Below are positions 1-8,015 of a stretch of 13,392 nt of DNA, piece after piece (the stretch's first letter is position 1; the number at the start of each line of letters is the position of its first letter). The notes beneath the pieces are model-generated. The model ran no database searches and was not told where the DNA came from. It was given only the letters and a program-made list of their open reading frames with translations. Source of the DNA: Entrophospora sp. SA101 (Eukaryota; Glomeromycota; Glomeromycetes; Entrophosporales; Entrophosporaceae); assembly GCA_958430865.1 (NCBI GenBank), contig CAUDNR010000818.1, forward strand, positions 1 through 13,392. The letters run 5' to 3'. The position numbers were made by a program, and so were the translations under genes.

Positions 1-542
1 ACATATTGTGCTCCTATATAAGTAAATTCCTTTTTATTCTCATCATAATCATTTATATATCCTCTTGTCCATGTAGCTTTATAAATTGAACTAAATCCAC
101 CTTCTGTCAACTTTGTTACTTTTTTAAATTGTTCAAAAGGTATCCATTCTATAATATATGTTGGCAGAGATGATTTCATTTGACATTGTTGAATAAAGTT
201 GTCAATTATGCTATTTCCAGATGTCCAAGTGATGAAAAGACTCTGTAAATGTAAACTGATACAACCTTCACAGAATCTATCAGAGTATTTTGTCAATTTA
301 CACTTGTTACATTCTTTTGGTTCACCTACTTTATATGTTGCACTATTTAATTCATGCCAATAAATAAATTGTTCTTTACAAAATTCTTTTTCATTTTCAG
401 AAAGCTCCTTGTTTTTTTCAACTAATGAAAAAAAATAGTCATTACTACCACCAGAATTAACATTAGCATTATTACGCATTTCATTGTGAATTTTAAATAC
501 AAACTCCGCCCTTTCTGGTGATAACAAACTGTAATATGACAT
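1..542 (-). CDS. Protein kinase, N-terminal part (runs off the left edge)
   Basis: The frame is open without introns from the ATG at 540-542 to the window edge, giving 180 complete residues plus a partial codon; the catalytic loop lies outside. Residues 78-94 contain two CxxC pairs (C78, C81, C91, C94; CNKC and CEGC), a zinc-ribbon-like Cys4 motif. After a linker, residues 145-157 (LTEGGFSSIYKAT) match the kinase glycine-rich loop plus the beta-strand Ala; the catalytic Lys is not yet reached or is displaced by the insert rich in Asp, Glu and Lys that follows. I recognise this as the layout of the greatly expanded tyrosine-kinase-like kinases of Rhizophagus (memory, not searched). The ATG is the first in frame; the sequence upstream on this strand is AT-only TATA-like DNA. 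Substrate and role are unknown. It may be a complete gene beyond the window. Confidence 0.85.
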   Translation of the reverse strand, partial: MSYYSLLSPERAEFVFKIHNEMRNNANVNSGGSNDYFFSLVEKNKELSENEKEFCKEQFIYWHELNSATYKVGEPKECNKCKLTKYSDRFCEGCISLHLQSLFITWTSGNSIIDNFIQQCQMKSSLPTYIIEWIPFEQFKKVTKLTEGGFSSIYKATWTRGYINDYDENKKEFTYIGAQY

Positions 543-1068
543 TATATAAAAATATAAAATATAAACTTCGACTTGTTGTTTTAATGAATGTGGGGAGATT
601 TTGAGAATGACAGTTATATTATTTCCTTTTTCTTTGCGGACGTGTAACAAACAATTTTTTTGTACAACATTTTTTTGAATTGAAAATTGCATTATTTAAT
701 TATTTAAAGAACAGTTTCACCATCACCAAACTTTAGTGATCGATTTATCGTGATTCAACAATAAAACAAATGCTTTGAAAATTTAAAAGCGATAAAAATA
801 GAAAACAAAATTAAAACTCACAAAATTATGTACCAAAACCTGTCTTATGTGGTATGTAAAGGTCGTTCTAAGTACCAATATTAACCAACTTATATTTGCT
901 TCAAATTCAGACACTAAAGACAGCTCAAGCATATTATTAATATTATTGTTATTGCGTATTACTACATATTGCATGTAATTTTGTAGTTAATCAATTTAAC
1001 ACAATGCATCGTTAAGAATAAAGTTGGATAACTAGTGTATGTTAATCAGAAATACTGGTAGTATTATT
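543..1068. other. AT-rich intergenic stretch upstream of the kinase
   Basis: No frame here has coding character. The short minus-strand frame at 783-974 is composed of Asn and aromatic residues expected from AT-rich DNA. The segment next to 542 must hold the promoter of the minus-strand kinase; a TATA-like run lies at about 543-566 but is too close to the ATG to be assigned with confidence. Confidence 0.5.
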
Positions 1069-1580
1069 GTAATTGTGATCCGTGAAACATCTGCAAAATT
1101 TTGCAGGTCGCTAATTAAAATTTTCTGGACTCCAACTCCTTTATGTTGATATAAACTAAAATTGTACTTTTAACACATGATATGAATCTCGAAGTTTAAA
1201 TATACAAATTTTCAAAGGGACTTTCTTATAAAATATTTTATGTTTATATGTAGGAATCGCTGGATTCCTGCCTAAAATTACTATATAAAATTTAAAGGTT
1301 TGAGTAAGCAACTAAAAATATTTATGATGTAAAAATGGTTATAGAATTAATTTTATCCAAGAAAAATATAAATATGTCATTTCTATTTAGTTTTTAATAG
1401 TTACTCTTTTTTAAAATAAAATAAAAATTATCGTGGTCATGTAATTTTCTTGACTCATGTTGGTCACGTGAGGTGATGTCAGATTCTCAAAACTCTTGAA
1501 AATTATAATGTTTTTATTATCACCACAAAAACATATTAATGATTGGCAAATTTTTGCAGTTGTTTCACGGATTACGAATT
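1069..1580. mobile_element. MITE-like element with about 30-bp terminal inverted repeats
   Basis: The left end at 1078-1106 reads ATCCGTGAAACATCTGCAAA and continues; the reverse complement of the right end at 1547-1572 reads ATCCGTGAAACAACTGCAAA, so the two agree at 19 of 20 positions and then diverge. Weaker similarity extends a few bases outward on both sides (TAATT next to each end). The interior, about 440 bp, has no open frame of note, so any movement would depend on a transposase elsewhere. No clear target-site duplication is visible. It shares the word GATCCGTGA with the fold-back element at 3951-4148 and also contains GTCACGTGAGG at about 1464, which that element has too. Confidence 0.6.
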
Positions 1581-1975
1581 AAGCTTTTTTTGCAAGTAAA
1601 CCAAATGGGTCAATAAATGTAAGCGAATAAATCAATCACAGTGAATAAAAGGAACTTTATAGAAGCCCTTGAGCTTTATAAAAGGGCATCTTTATTTATT
1701 TATAATTATCTGGTGCCATTGAGTGTGTGCTCACAGACTCGTCCAGGTTCAAGAGAGAGGAAACTAAATTAAATTTGTAAACTGATTAATTGATAAGTAC
1801 CAAATTATTTGCAAGAGTAACCAAAAGTTAAGCCATAATTGTTAATCAACCAAAATGATACTATAATTTAAGATTCAAAAGAATTATTATTTCAAAAAAT
1901 TATTATAATTTAGCTTTAAAAAAACAAAATAAGGATAAAATAAAAAGATAAATAAAAAGATAATGAATAAATTTA
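1581..1975. other. Gene-free stretch with one short hairpin and a possible SINE-like motif
   Basis: No coding frame is visible. A 6-bp stem (GCCCTT / AAGGGC) with an 11-base loop lies at 1665-1687. About 25 bases further on, 1711-1755 has TGGTGCCATTGAG and GGTTCAAGAG about 35 bases apart, loosely like the A and B boxes of a tRNA-type RNA polymerase III promoter. No tRNA cloverleaf can be folded from it. Confidence 0.35.
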
Positions 1976-2336
1976 TAGTGGAGATTAAATTAGTCATTCA
2001 TTGATTCTCTTCTTTTACTATTGTTACTAGAATTTAATGTTTATTGATTAATTAGTTAGTAATAATTAACAGATAGTAATATCCAATTATTAATATTATT
2101 AGTAATAGTAATTTCCAATTAATTAATAATAAAATTTTTATTCACCTTTGTTAACATTTAAAGAAAAGAGTTAAAATCAAGATTATTCAACAAACTATCA
2201 TTACTTGTATAACTTTTAAAGTCTTTAGATTTAGCAATCTCTTCATCCAATATTCTACTTGTATGATATGCGTCTGGGTGTGATTTGTATATTTGTTGCA
2301 AAGTACTACTCACTAACAGGAGAGACCGTCCTATAT
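1976..2336. repeat. 361-bp direct repeat, copy A (partner at 13032-13392)
   Basis: The sequence from TAGTGGAGATTAAATTAGTC to GAGACCGTCCTATAT recurs 11,056 bp downstream in the same orientation. By eye the only differences are two substitutions, G/A in GTCTGGGTGTG and A/G in TTTGTATATTTG. The partner is cut by the window edge, so the true repeat is probably longer. The repeat consists of the last codons of a minus-strand gene (from the stop at 2158-2160) plus about 180 bp of 3' flank. It is therefore a duplicated gene end rather than an obvious transposon terminus. Confidence 0.9.
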
Positions 2337-2580
2337 AAGGAATGGATTTTCACAATTGATTTTCAATTTTTTTTATACAGTTTAAAATACTTTTACAAGG
2401 GTAGCATGTAGCCCATTCTTGCAATAAATCATGTGTAAAAAATAATTACACAAACTTGAAGTTTTACACTTAGTTGTTATCATATCTTTTGAATCCCTTT
2501 GAATCCCACAACTTTCATAACACGATTTACTCAAGGAAAATTTGCCTGAAATTAAACGTTGCACAGAATGTAAAACCACT
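2158..2580 (-). pseudogene. Broken 3' part of an expanded-family gene (possible kinase tail)
   Basis: Read from the TAA at 2158-2160, the frame is open back to a TGA at 2354-2356, then stays open in the same frame for about 35 more codons (with EWATCYPCKS and LNCIKKIENQ) to another stop near the poly-T tract. The TGA sits where TGG would give one continuous protein. Further upstream coding character moves to another frame, 2382-2579, with SGKFSLSKSCYESCG, so a frameshift lies near 2435-2450. The C-terminus HPDAYHTSRILDEEIAKSKD resembles the His-Pro-x-Ala-x-x-x-Ser-Arg tails of Rhizophagus kinase-like proteins (memory only). No start or full domain can be identified. The 3' third lies within the 361-bp repeat. 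Confidence 0.6.
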
Positions 2581-2661
2581 GAAAGGCAATAAATGTAAAG
2601 TAGCTGAGAACAACAACTTAGTGAAAGTAACGTGTTGTTTTATGTAACATTTGTTATATAT

Positions 2662-3454
2662 ATGAATTTTGTAGAAAATCTTTTAAAAAGAGAACCTAGG
2701 AGAGTAAAAACCACAGATGCGGAAGGGGAAGAGGAAGAGGTAAGTGAAAAGATTGATTTTGAAGATTGCTCCAAGAAATAGAACCAAGCTTTTTGACCAA
2801 CTCTATTTAGTAGCTTGGCCATTTGAACATAATGAGCAAATAATGGACCATATGAAGAGATTAATGGCGGTGTTCATGTGTTATCTTCTTGTTTTATTAA
2901 ATAATACAAAAATTAACTCTTTTTAAGTTTGACCTTGCATTCTATTTAGACTCGGTAGATACAAGTCTTGGAGCAAATACAACATCAAGAGCAGTAGATC
3001 GTAAAAAAAAGAAGCAAGTTGCAGATGAACATGAGAAATATGTAGAGAATATATTCAAGAAATACATTCTTGTTGAATGTTGACGATTATCATAGATTCA
3101 TGTCCAGAGACAATCTGATGCTATCAGTATATCAAGCACAAAATCAGTATCCTTTAATTACTAAAACTTTGTTATTTCTAAGAAAACTTTTTTTGCAATT
3201 ACATATATTGTGATTACACTAATTATACTAATTTGAATAATTGTAGCATACTCATGTTATCACAATCATTGTCTACAAAGGTGTCAATCTAAATGTTGAT
3301 ATCTTGGACTATCATCAAGTCGAAATCAAAAAAAAGTCAACACACTAAAAGAAAGTATGATGAAAATATTAAATTTATCAAAAATAACGAATATACAGTT
3401 GATGATGATTCGGGTAATGTCGAATCAGGAACAAATGATGTAACAACGATGTAA
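2662..3454 (+). pseudogene. Degraded spliced gene, family not recognised
   Basis: An ATG at 2662 opens 26 codons ending in an acidic run (EGEEEE) directly before a textbook donor, GAG|GTAAGT at 2737-2745. Further coding-like blocks follow on the same strand: one from an AG near 2788 with LFDQLYLVAWPFEHNEQ, and one after the acceptor TATTTAG near 2950 with a basic patch (DRKKKKQ) and EKYVENIFKKYIL. That block hits a TGA near 3081; shifting frame there continues it as NVDDYHRFMSRDNLMLS. A last block ends at the TAA 3452-3454 with KYDENIKFIKNNEYTVDDD. At least one frameshift is needed, so I call it a pseudogene. The basic patch could be a nuclear localisation signal. It could instead be an intact gene whose splicing I misread. 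Confidence 0.4.
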
Positions 3455-3950
3455 ATTTTATTAGAACATGCAAAAAAAACATTTTTTTGGGTTGTAAATT
3501 TGTTTTTATTAAATAGATTTGTTTGATTTTTCATACATTGGTCATTTTTCGTCTCAATCATGTATCTTAAATTTGTTGTGTTTACAATCATTTCATTGAC
3601 ATTCATTATATTAAGGTTATTTTGATTATATTGAGAGATATGGTCAAGAGAAGAGTTAGGAAGAGAATTATTCTTCAACCAAGTCAAAAACCAACCCTTT
3701 AAATACATTTACAAGTAGTACAATTTAATCTATTAGACTATTTCAATGGTTGCTTCCAACTTCTTAAATTCGTTAATGAAACAATTGTTGGTGAAGCAAT
3801 TGTTGACAAAATGAATCAGACCCATATTTATTTCTACGTTTATCAAATTCGCGATTTTAATTTGTCAATCAATAAATGGCATGGGTTAAAATTTTGTGTT
3901 CTCTCCTGTTAATTTTGTGTTCCCAGAACAGTCTCTCCTGTTGTTTGTTT
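3455..3950. other. Gene-free AT-rich stretch
   Basis: A 123-codon minus-strand frame spans 3337-3708, but it is rich in Asn, Ile and Tyr, shows no motif, and runs antisense across the last block of the degraded plus-strand gene, so I do not call it. A short duplication, TCTCTCCTGTT twice at about 3900-3941 with TTTTGTGTT between, lies just left of the fold-back element. Confidence 0.4.
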
Positions 3951-4148
3951 AGGGATGGGGACGGCTTATGTCACGTGAGGCGACGAATAATATTTTTATG
4001 ATTGATCCGTGACGATTAATATACTAAATTACAGGTGACAATTAATTTGTCTTGTTTTGGCAATATAACTGTCACCTGTAAATTAGTATATTAATCGTCA
4101 CGGATCAATTATTCGTCATATCACGTGACATAAACCGTCCCCATCCCT
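3951..4148. mobile_element. Fold-back MITE, about 198 bp with about 85-bp arms
   Basis: The left arm starts AGGGATGGGGACGGCTTATG and the reverse complement of the right end starts AGGGATGGGGACGGTTTATG. The arms stay matched through GTCACGTGA, GACGAATAAT, TGATCCGTGACGATTAATAT and TTACAGGTGACA, with a few substitutions and one 11-base insertion in the left arm near 3990-4001. About 30 unpaired bases form the centre. There is no coding capacity. The structure would fold into a long hairpin if transcribed. No unambiguous target-site duplication is visible. It shares GATCCGTGA and GTCACGTGAGG with the element at 1069-1580. Confidence 0.9.
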
Positions 4149-4666
4149 GAATATTTTTTTTTGTAAAGAAAAAAAAAAGAAATATATGAAAACAATTGTT
4201 ACACAGAATTTACTTAGTCTCAATTTCATAACAAATTTTGGATTTTCAAAATGTTAAGGCTAAATAAGTTTTGAAGCTTGAGTCATGAACAATAAAACTT
4301 ATTGGTTAACTTTTTTAAAATGATATAAAAATTTTTTGTTTTAGTATTTTGAAACTGACTAATTGTTACCATAAGCAATTAATTGATTATAGATGATCTG
4401 CACCGTAGAGAGCTCCGATGCAATTAAATAAAGTTCATAAATAATATAAAACTTATATTATAATTATTGGGGTGTTACAAATAGACTATGATGATAATAT
4501 ATGAAGATTTTTCATTGGACAAAATTAATATACAAAAATAGCTCCCGAACTTCTTAAATTTTTTTAGTTAATAAAAATAGTAAACCCATCAAATCATCAT
4601 CAATAAATATTATGAAAATAGTATCTAATAAAAAAAAAACCTTGGAATTTTAAAAAATAAGTATAT
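4149..4666. other. Gene-free AT-rich stretch between the MITE and the tandem duplication
   Basis: I see no open frame, repeat or structured element here. The right end leads into the promoter of the first duplicated gene copy. Confidence 0.4.
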
Positions 4667-5280
4667 GTTATTGAATACTCTTATATATCAATTTTTGATC
4701 TGCATTTTATCCAATAAAAAATCCTCAATAACTTTTGTCCACACGTGATCGGCACCAAAATCTATTATTAATTTCATTTTTTTGGAAAAAACATTACAAT
4801 TATAAAAAAATCAAAATGTCGTCTTCAACTGAAAATACTCATTGTCCTGGTATTGATTACCTTATAATTATTAATCTTGAAGCTACGATCTCTGAAGAAA
4901 TATCACAATCTACTATACAAGTAACGAAGGCCTCACAGTCACAACGTAAAAGTTTTTGTAAGGTTGAGTTGATTAATTTTATTTACACGCACACACATAC
5001 ACATTAATCATATAATCGATAGAATTATTATCTTTTTATGGGTGGCTTCGGGTTCTCTTATACGTGTTCTTGAGCCATTTCCTGATTTTTTTTTTTAAAA
5101 ATTTTGTTTTTTTTTTTTTGAAGTTATCTAAAAATTTTAATGAAATTATATTACCTGGCTTGCAACTCGTTGTTGGTTCTTATTATTAAATAAAATAATA
5201 AAAATAAAAACTAGGAAACGGCAGAAATTATTGAATTTGCATGGGCAATAGTAGATACAAAAAATTTTGAAGTGGTTCGT
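4667..5280 (+). repeat. 614-bp tandem duplication, unit 1
   Basis: The unit begins GTTATTGAATACTCTTATAT and ends GAAGTGGTTCGT; unit 2 follows with no spacer. As far as I can compare by eye the two units are identical, including 11-base and 13-base poly-T runs in the intron, which normally drift fast. Each unit holds upstream DNA, exon 1, intron 1 and exon 2 of the exonuclease gene. The duplication is therefore very recent, kept identical by gene conversion, or an assembly artefact. Confidence 0.95.
4816..5274 (+). pseudogene. Truncated 5' copy of the exonuclease-RRM-zinc-finger gene
   Basis: This copy carries the same exon 1 (ATG at 4816, 49 codons) and exon 2 (5215-5274, 20 codons) as the complete gene, then meets the start of the second unit. 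If exon 2 is read through, the frame continues for about 18 codons into unit 2's upstream DNA and stops at TAA, giving a protein of under 90 residues with only motif I of the exonuclease fold. A transcript could instead splice from the exon 2 donor at 5275 over unit 2 to exon 3 at 5998, which would restore a full-length product from the upstream promoter. Which of these happens cannot be told from sequence. Confidence 0.7.
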
Positions 5281-5894
5281 GTTATTGAATACTCTTATAT
5301 ATCAATTTTTGATCTGCATTTTATCCAATAAAAAATCCTCAATAACTTTTGTCCACACGTGATCGGCACCAAAATCTATTATTAATTTCATTTTTTTGGA
5401 AAAAACATTACAATTATAAAAAAATCAAAATGTCGTCTTCAACTGAAAATACTCATTGTCCTGGTATTGATTACCTTATAATTATTAATCTTGAAGCTAC
5501 GATCTCTGAAGAAATATCACAATCTACTATACAAGTAACGAAGGCCTCACAGTCACAACGTAAAAGTTTTTGTAAGGTTGAGTTGATTAATTTTATTTAC
5601 ACGCACACACATACACATTAATCATATAATCGATAGAATTATTATCTTTTTATGGGTGGCTTCGGGTTCTCTTATACGTGTTCTTGAGCCATTTCCTGAT
5701 TTTTTTTTTTAAAAATTTTGTTTTTTTTTTTTTGAAGTTATCTAAAAATTTTAATGAAATTATATTACCTGGCTTGCAACTCGTTGTTGGTTCTTATTAT
5801 TAAATAAAATAATAAAAATAAAAACTAGGAAACGGCAGAAATTATTGAATTTGCATGGGCAATAGTAGATACAAAAAATTTTGAAGTGGTTCGT
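5281..5894 (+). repeat. 614-bp tandem duplication, unit 2
   Basis: This unit has the same content and apparently the same sequence as unit 1, offset by 614 bp. It supplies the promoter-proximal part, exon 1, intron 1 and exon 2 of the complete downstream gene. Confidence 0.95.
5295..5361 (+). promoter_or_regulatory. Candidate promoter elements of the exonuclease gene
   Basis: Upstream of the ATG at 5430 lie a TATA-like TTATATATC (5295-5303), a CCAAT (5325-5329) and a palindromic CACGTG E-box (5356-5361). The same set is present in unit 1, 614 bp upstream (E-box at 4742-4747). In DNA this AT-rich a TATA-like word is weak evidence; the E-box and CCAAT are somewhat better. No transcription start can be placed. 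Confidence 0.3.
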
Positions 5895-7680
5895 ACATTA
5901 TTTATTTTATTTATTTATTTATTTATTATTTATTAATTAATTAATTACAATTAATAAATCAATAATATAATTAATGTTAATGATTTTTTATTGACAGGTA
6001 TACCAACATTCACAATATGTAAAACCTAAAGTTACTCTATTAACAACCTTTTGCACCACTCTTACAAACATAACTTGGGATCAACTTGAATTCGCTGGAA
6101 ATTTAAAGGATGCAATTGATGCGTTAGACGATTATATTCAGAACAAAATACTTGCTGAAAATAAAACCTTTTGTTTTTGTACACATGGAGCTTGGGATTT
6201 AAGGATCCAATTACCAAGAGAAGCAAAAGATAAAGAAATCGAACTGTCAAGTTATTTAACACATTGTAGAATGTTTGATTTAAAGCAAGAATATCAAAGA
6301 TGGCACGTTCATCATCCAGATATGACGCTAAAAACTCTTTCATTGCAAGAAATGAGTTCAACTTTTGATTTAATAATAGTGGAAATTCATGAATCAGGAT
6401 TGAATGATGTTTTAACCATGGTCAACGTTGTCAGATATTTTTGTTCTTTTGGTCATCATGATGTTTTCGTTAATCCAATAGATACAAGTGCAGACTTGAA
6501 TCAGTTTAAAAAAGAACAGTCTAAAGTAATCCATTTAGCAGGCTTACCACACGATGTTACACAACCTGAATTAGAAGCATGGTTTTCGGGTCAAGGTGTA
6601 AGACCTACAACATTGTCGATGATTAAACCACCTGATAATCAAAAATCAAGTGGAATTGGGTTTGCAATTTTCGCTACTCATGAAGATTCTATGGCTTGTT
6701 TGGATATGAATGGTAGAACGTTAGGTGATCGAGTTATAGAAGTTAGTCCAAGTAGCGAAAGAATAATCGAAGCTGCTGGATCAATGTTATCACCGTTTCA
6801 GGTATATATTAAATATTATCGAATATTGTTAATGTCTCAAATTAATACATTAATTCGTTTTAAAATTAATTTATAATAGATGATAAAAAATCATGTTCGT
6901 CCAGGTGATTGGATATGTTCAATATGTCAATTTCATAATTTTTCTTCAAGGAGAACATGTTTCAAGTGCAATACCATCAATCCGAATCCTCTTCCCGTGG
7001 TGCAACAAGTACCACATAATTTTACACAAGGCGATTGGATGTGTCCAAATTTACCATGCAGTTTTCATAACTATGCATCACGCACTCAATGTTTAAGATG
7101 TGGAACCTATAAACCTAGTGGTAATGGTAATTATGGACAATCGTCTACATCAACACCACCATTATCAATAACATCGTCAACATCATCCACATCGTCAGGT
7201 ATATCTTTTAGACCAGGCGATTGGATTTGCCCAAATCCAAATTGTATTTTTCAGAATTTTGCATCAAGAACTCAATGCATGAGATGTGGAACATCAAATC
7301 ATTCAGGTTATGATACATATGGGAATTTAACGTCATCAATAATAGAACAACAACAGGGAGGTGGTTTATATGGTACAACTAATGTTATGGGTCATGGGTC
7401 ATTATTATCATTATCACCATCACCATCATCTGCATCATCAAGTATACCTTTTAGACCAGGCGATTGGTATTGTCCATCTTGCAACTCACACAACTTTGCA
7501 TCACGTTTTCAGTGTATTCGTTGTAGTTTACCTAAACCACCTAATGCTATAAATAACATTGCATCAATAGTTAATATGAAACCTGGAGATTGGTTATGTG
7601 GTAATGATATGTGCGGCTATCATAATTTTGCAAAAAGAACACAGTGTGCAAAATGTGGTTTTTTAAATATTCCACAATAA
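5430..7680 (+). CDS. ERI1-like DEDDh (pseudo)exonuclease with RRM and five RanBP2-type zinc fingers
   Basis: Proposed exons are 5430-5576, 5829-5888, 5998-6801 and 6880-7680, about 603 residues. The last intron is firm (CAG|GTATAT to AATAG|ATG); the exon 1 and 2 donors (AAG|GTTGAG, GTG|GTTCGT) are weak but keep frame. Residues 15-210 follow the ERI1 exonuclease fold: YLIIINLEAT (motif I), EIIEFAWAIVD, QYVKP, THGAWDLR with D136 (motif II), and ESGLND (motif III). Against the family D-x-E / D / H-x4-D set, motif I has N20 for Asp and motif III has E201 for His; E22, D136 and D206 remain. Residues 245-325 are an RRM (RNP2 VIHLAG, RNP1 GIGFAIFA). Five zinc fingers follow at about 345-367, 388-411, 450-473, 531-552 and 573-596, each GDW-C-x2/4-C-x10-C-x2-C with NF or NY and Arg, as in FUS and ZRANB2, joined by Ser/Thr-rich linkers. 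Expected role: RNA binding, perhaps in small-RNA or rRNA metabolism; catalysis is doubtful. Confidence 0.85.
5900..5946. repeat. (TTTA)n / (TTAA)n microsatellite in intron 2
   Basis: TTTATTTTATTTATTTATTT continues into TTAATTAATTAATTA. It lies inside intron 2 (5889-5997) of the exonuclease gene and immediately follows the end of duplication unit 2, so it is not itself duplicated. Confidence 0.85.
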
Positions 7681-8015
7681 AAATCAGTTTATCTGCCACT
7701 ATTCATCTGAGCCTTGCCACTTAATAATAAAATATATATATAAATCTATAAATTGATATAAAGATTGTCACCTTTACCTCATTATATAATTATAATAATA
7801 TATATATTAGCATCTCTTCTTGATGCGACTTTATTTCTTAAAAAATATCAAAGGTGCACCATATTCTGTGTGATTAATTCCCCAAATAAATCACCACCCT
7901 TGGTATTTATTCAAATATAAAAATAAGTGTTCTAGCTATAATCTTCCCCCAAGTATTGGAACATCTAAACACTAATAATTAAATAAAAAACTACTTGCTT
8001 ATTCTGATAACCTTT
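7681..8015. other. Convergent 3' region between the exonuclease gene and the minus-strand pseudogene
   Basis: This stretch holds the 3' flank of the exonuclease gene (AATAATAAAATATATATATA at about 7721-7740 may serve in polyadenylation) and the 3' flank of the minus-strand pseudogene. A small hairpin, GCATC-TCTTCTT-GATGC, lies at about 7810-7826. On the minus strand about 17 codons near 7850-7900 (GGDLFGELITQNMV) look faintly coding but have no context. I see nothing else. Confidence 0.4.

Noticed and set aside
3337..3708. 123-codon minus-strand frame, among the longest in the left half
   Set aside because: Low-complexity Asn/Ile/Phe composition, no motif, and antisense to a more protein-like plus-strand block.
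4735..5007. A longer exonuclease N-terminus starting at TTG 4735 (5349 in unit 2)
   Set aside because: Not an ATG in a eukaryotic gene; the exonuclease motif follows soon after the ATG at 4816/5430, and the extra residues overlap promoter-like words.
5572..5583. Alternative exon 1 donor T|GTAAGG, a better consensus than AAG|GTTGAG
   Set aside because: Joining it to exon 2 at 5829 creates a TGA; kept only as a possible non-coding splice. A third option, CAAC|GTAAAA to CGGCAG|AAATT, keeps frame and cannot be excluded.
6062..6361. 99-codon minus-strand frame
   Set aside because: Antisense to exon 3 of the exonuclease gene, whose sense strand has clear domain motifs.
7361..7552. Plus-strand frame with a His/Tyr-rich run
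   Set aside because: It is the shifted reading of the Ser-rich linker between zinc fingers 3 and 4.
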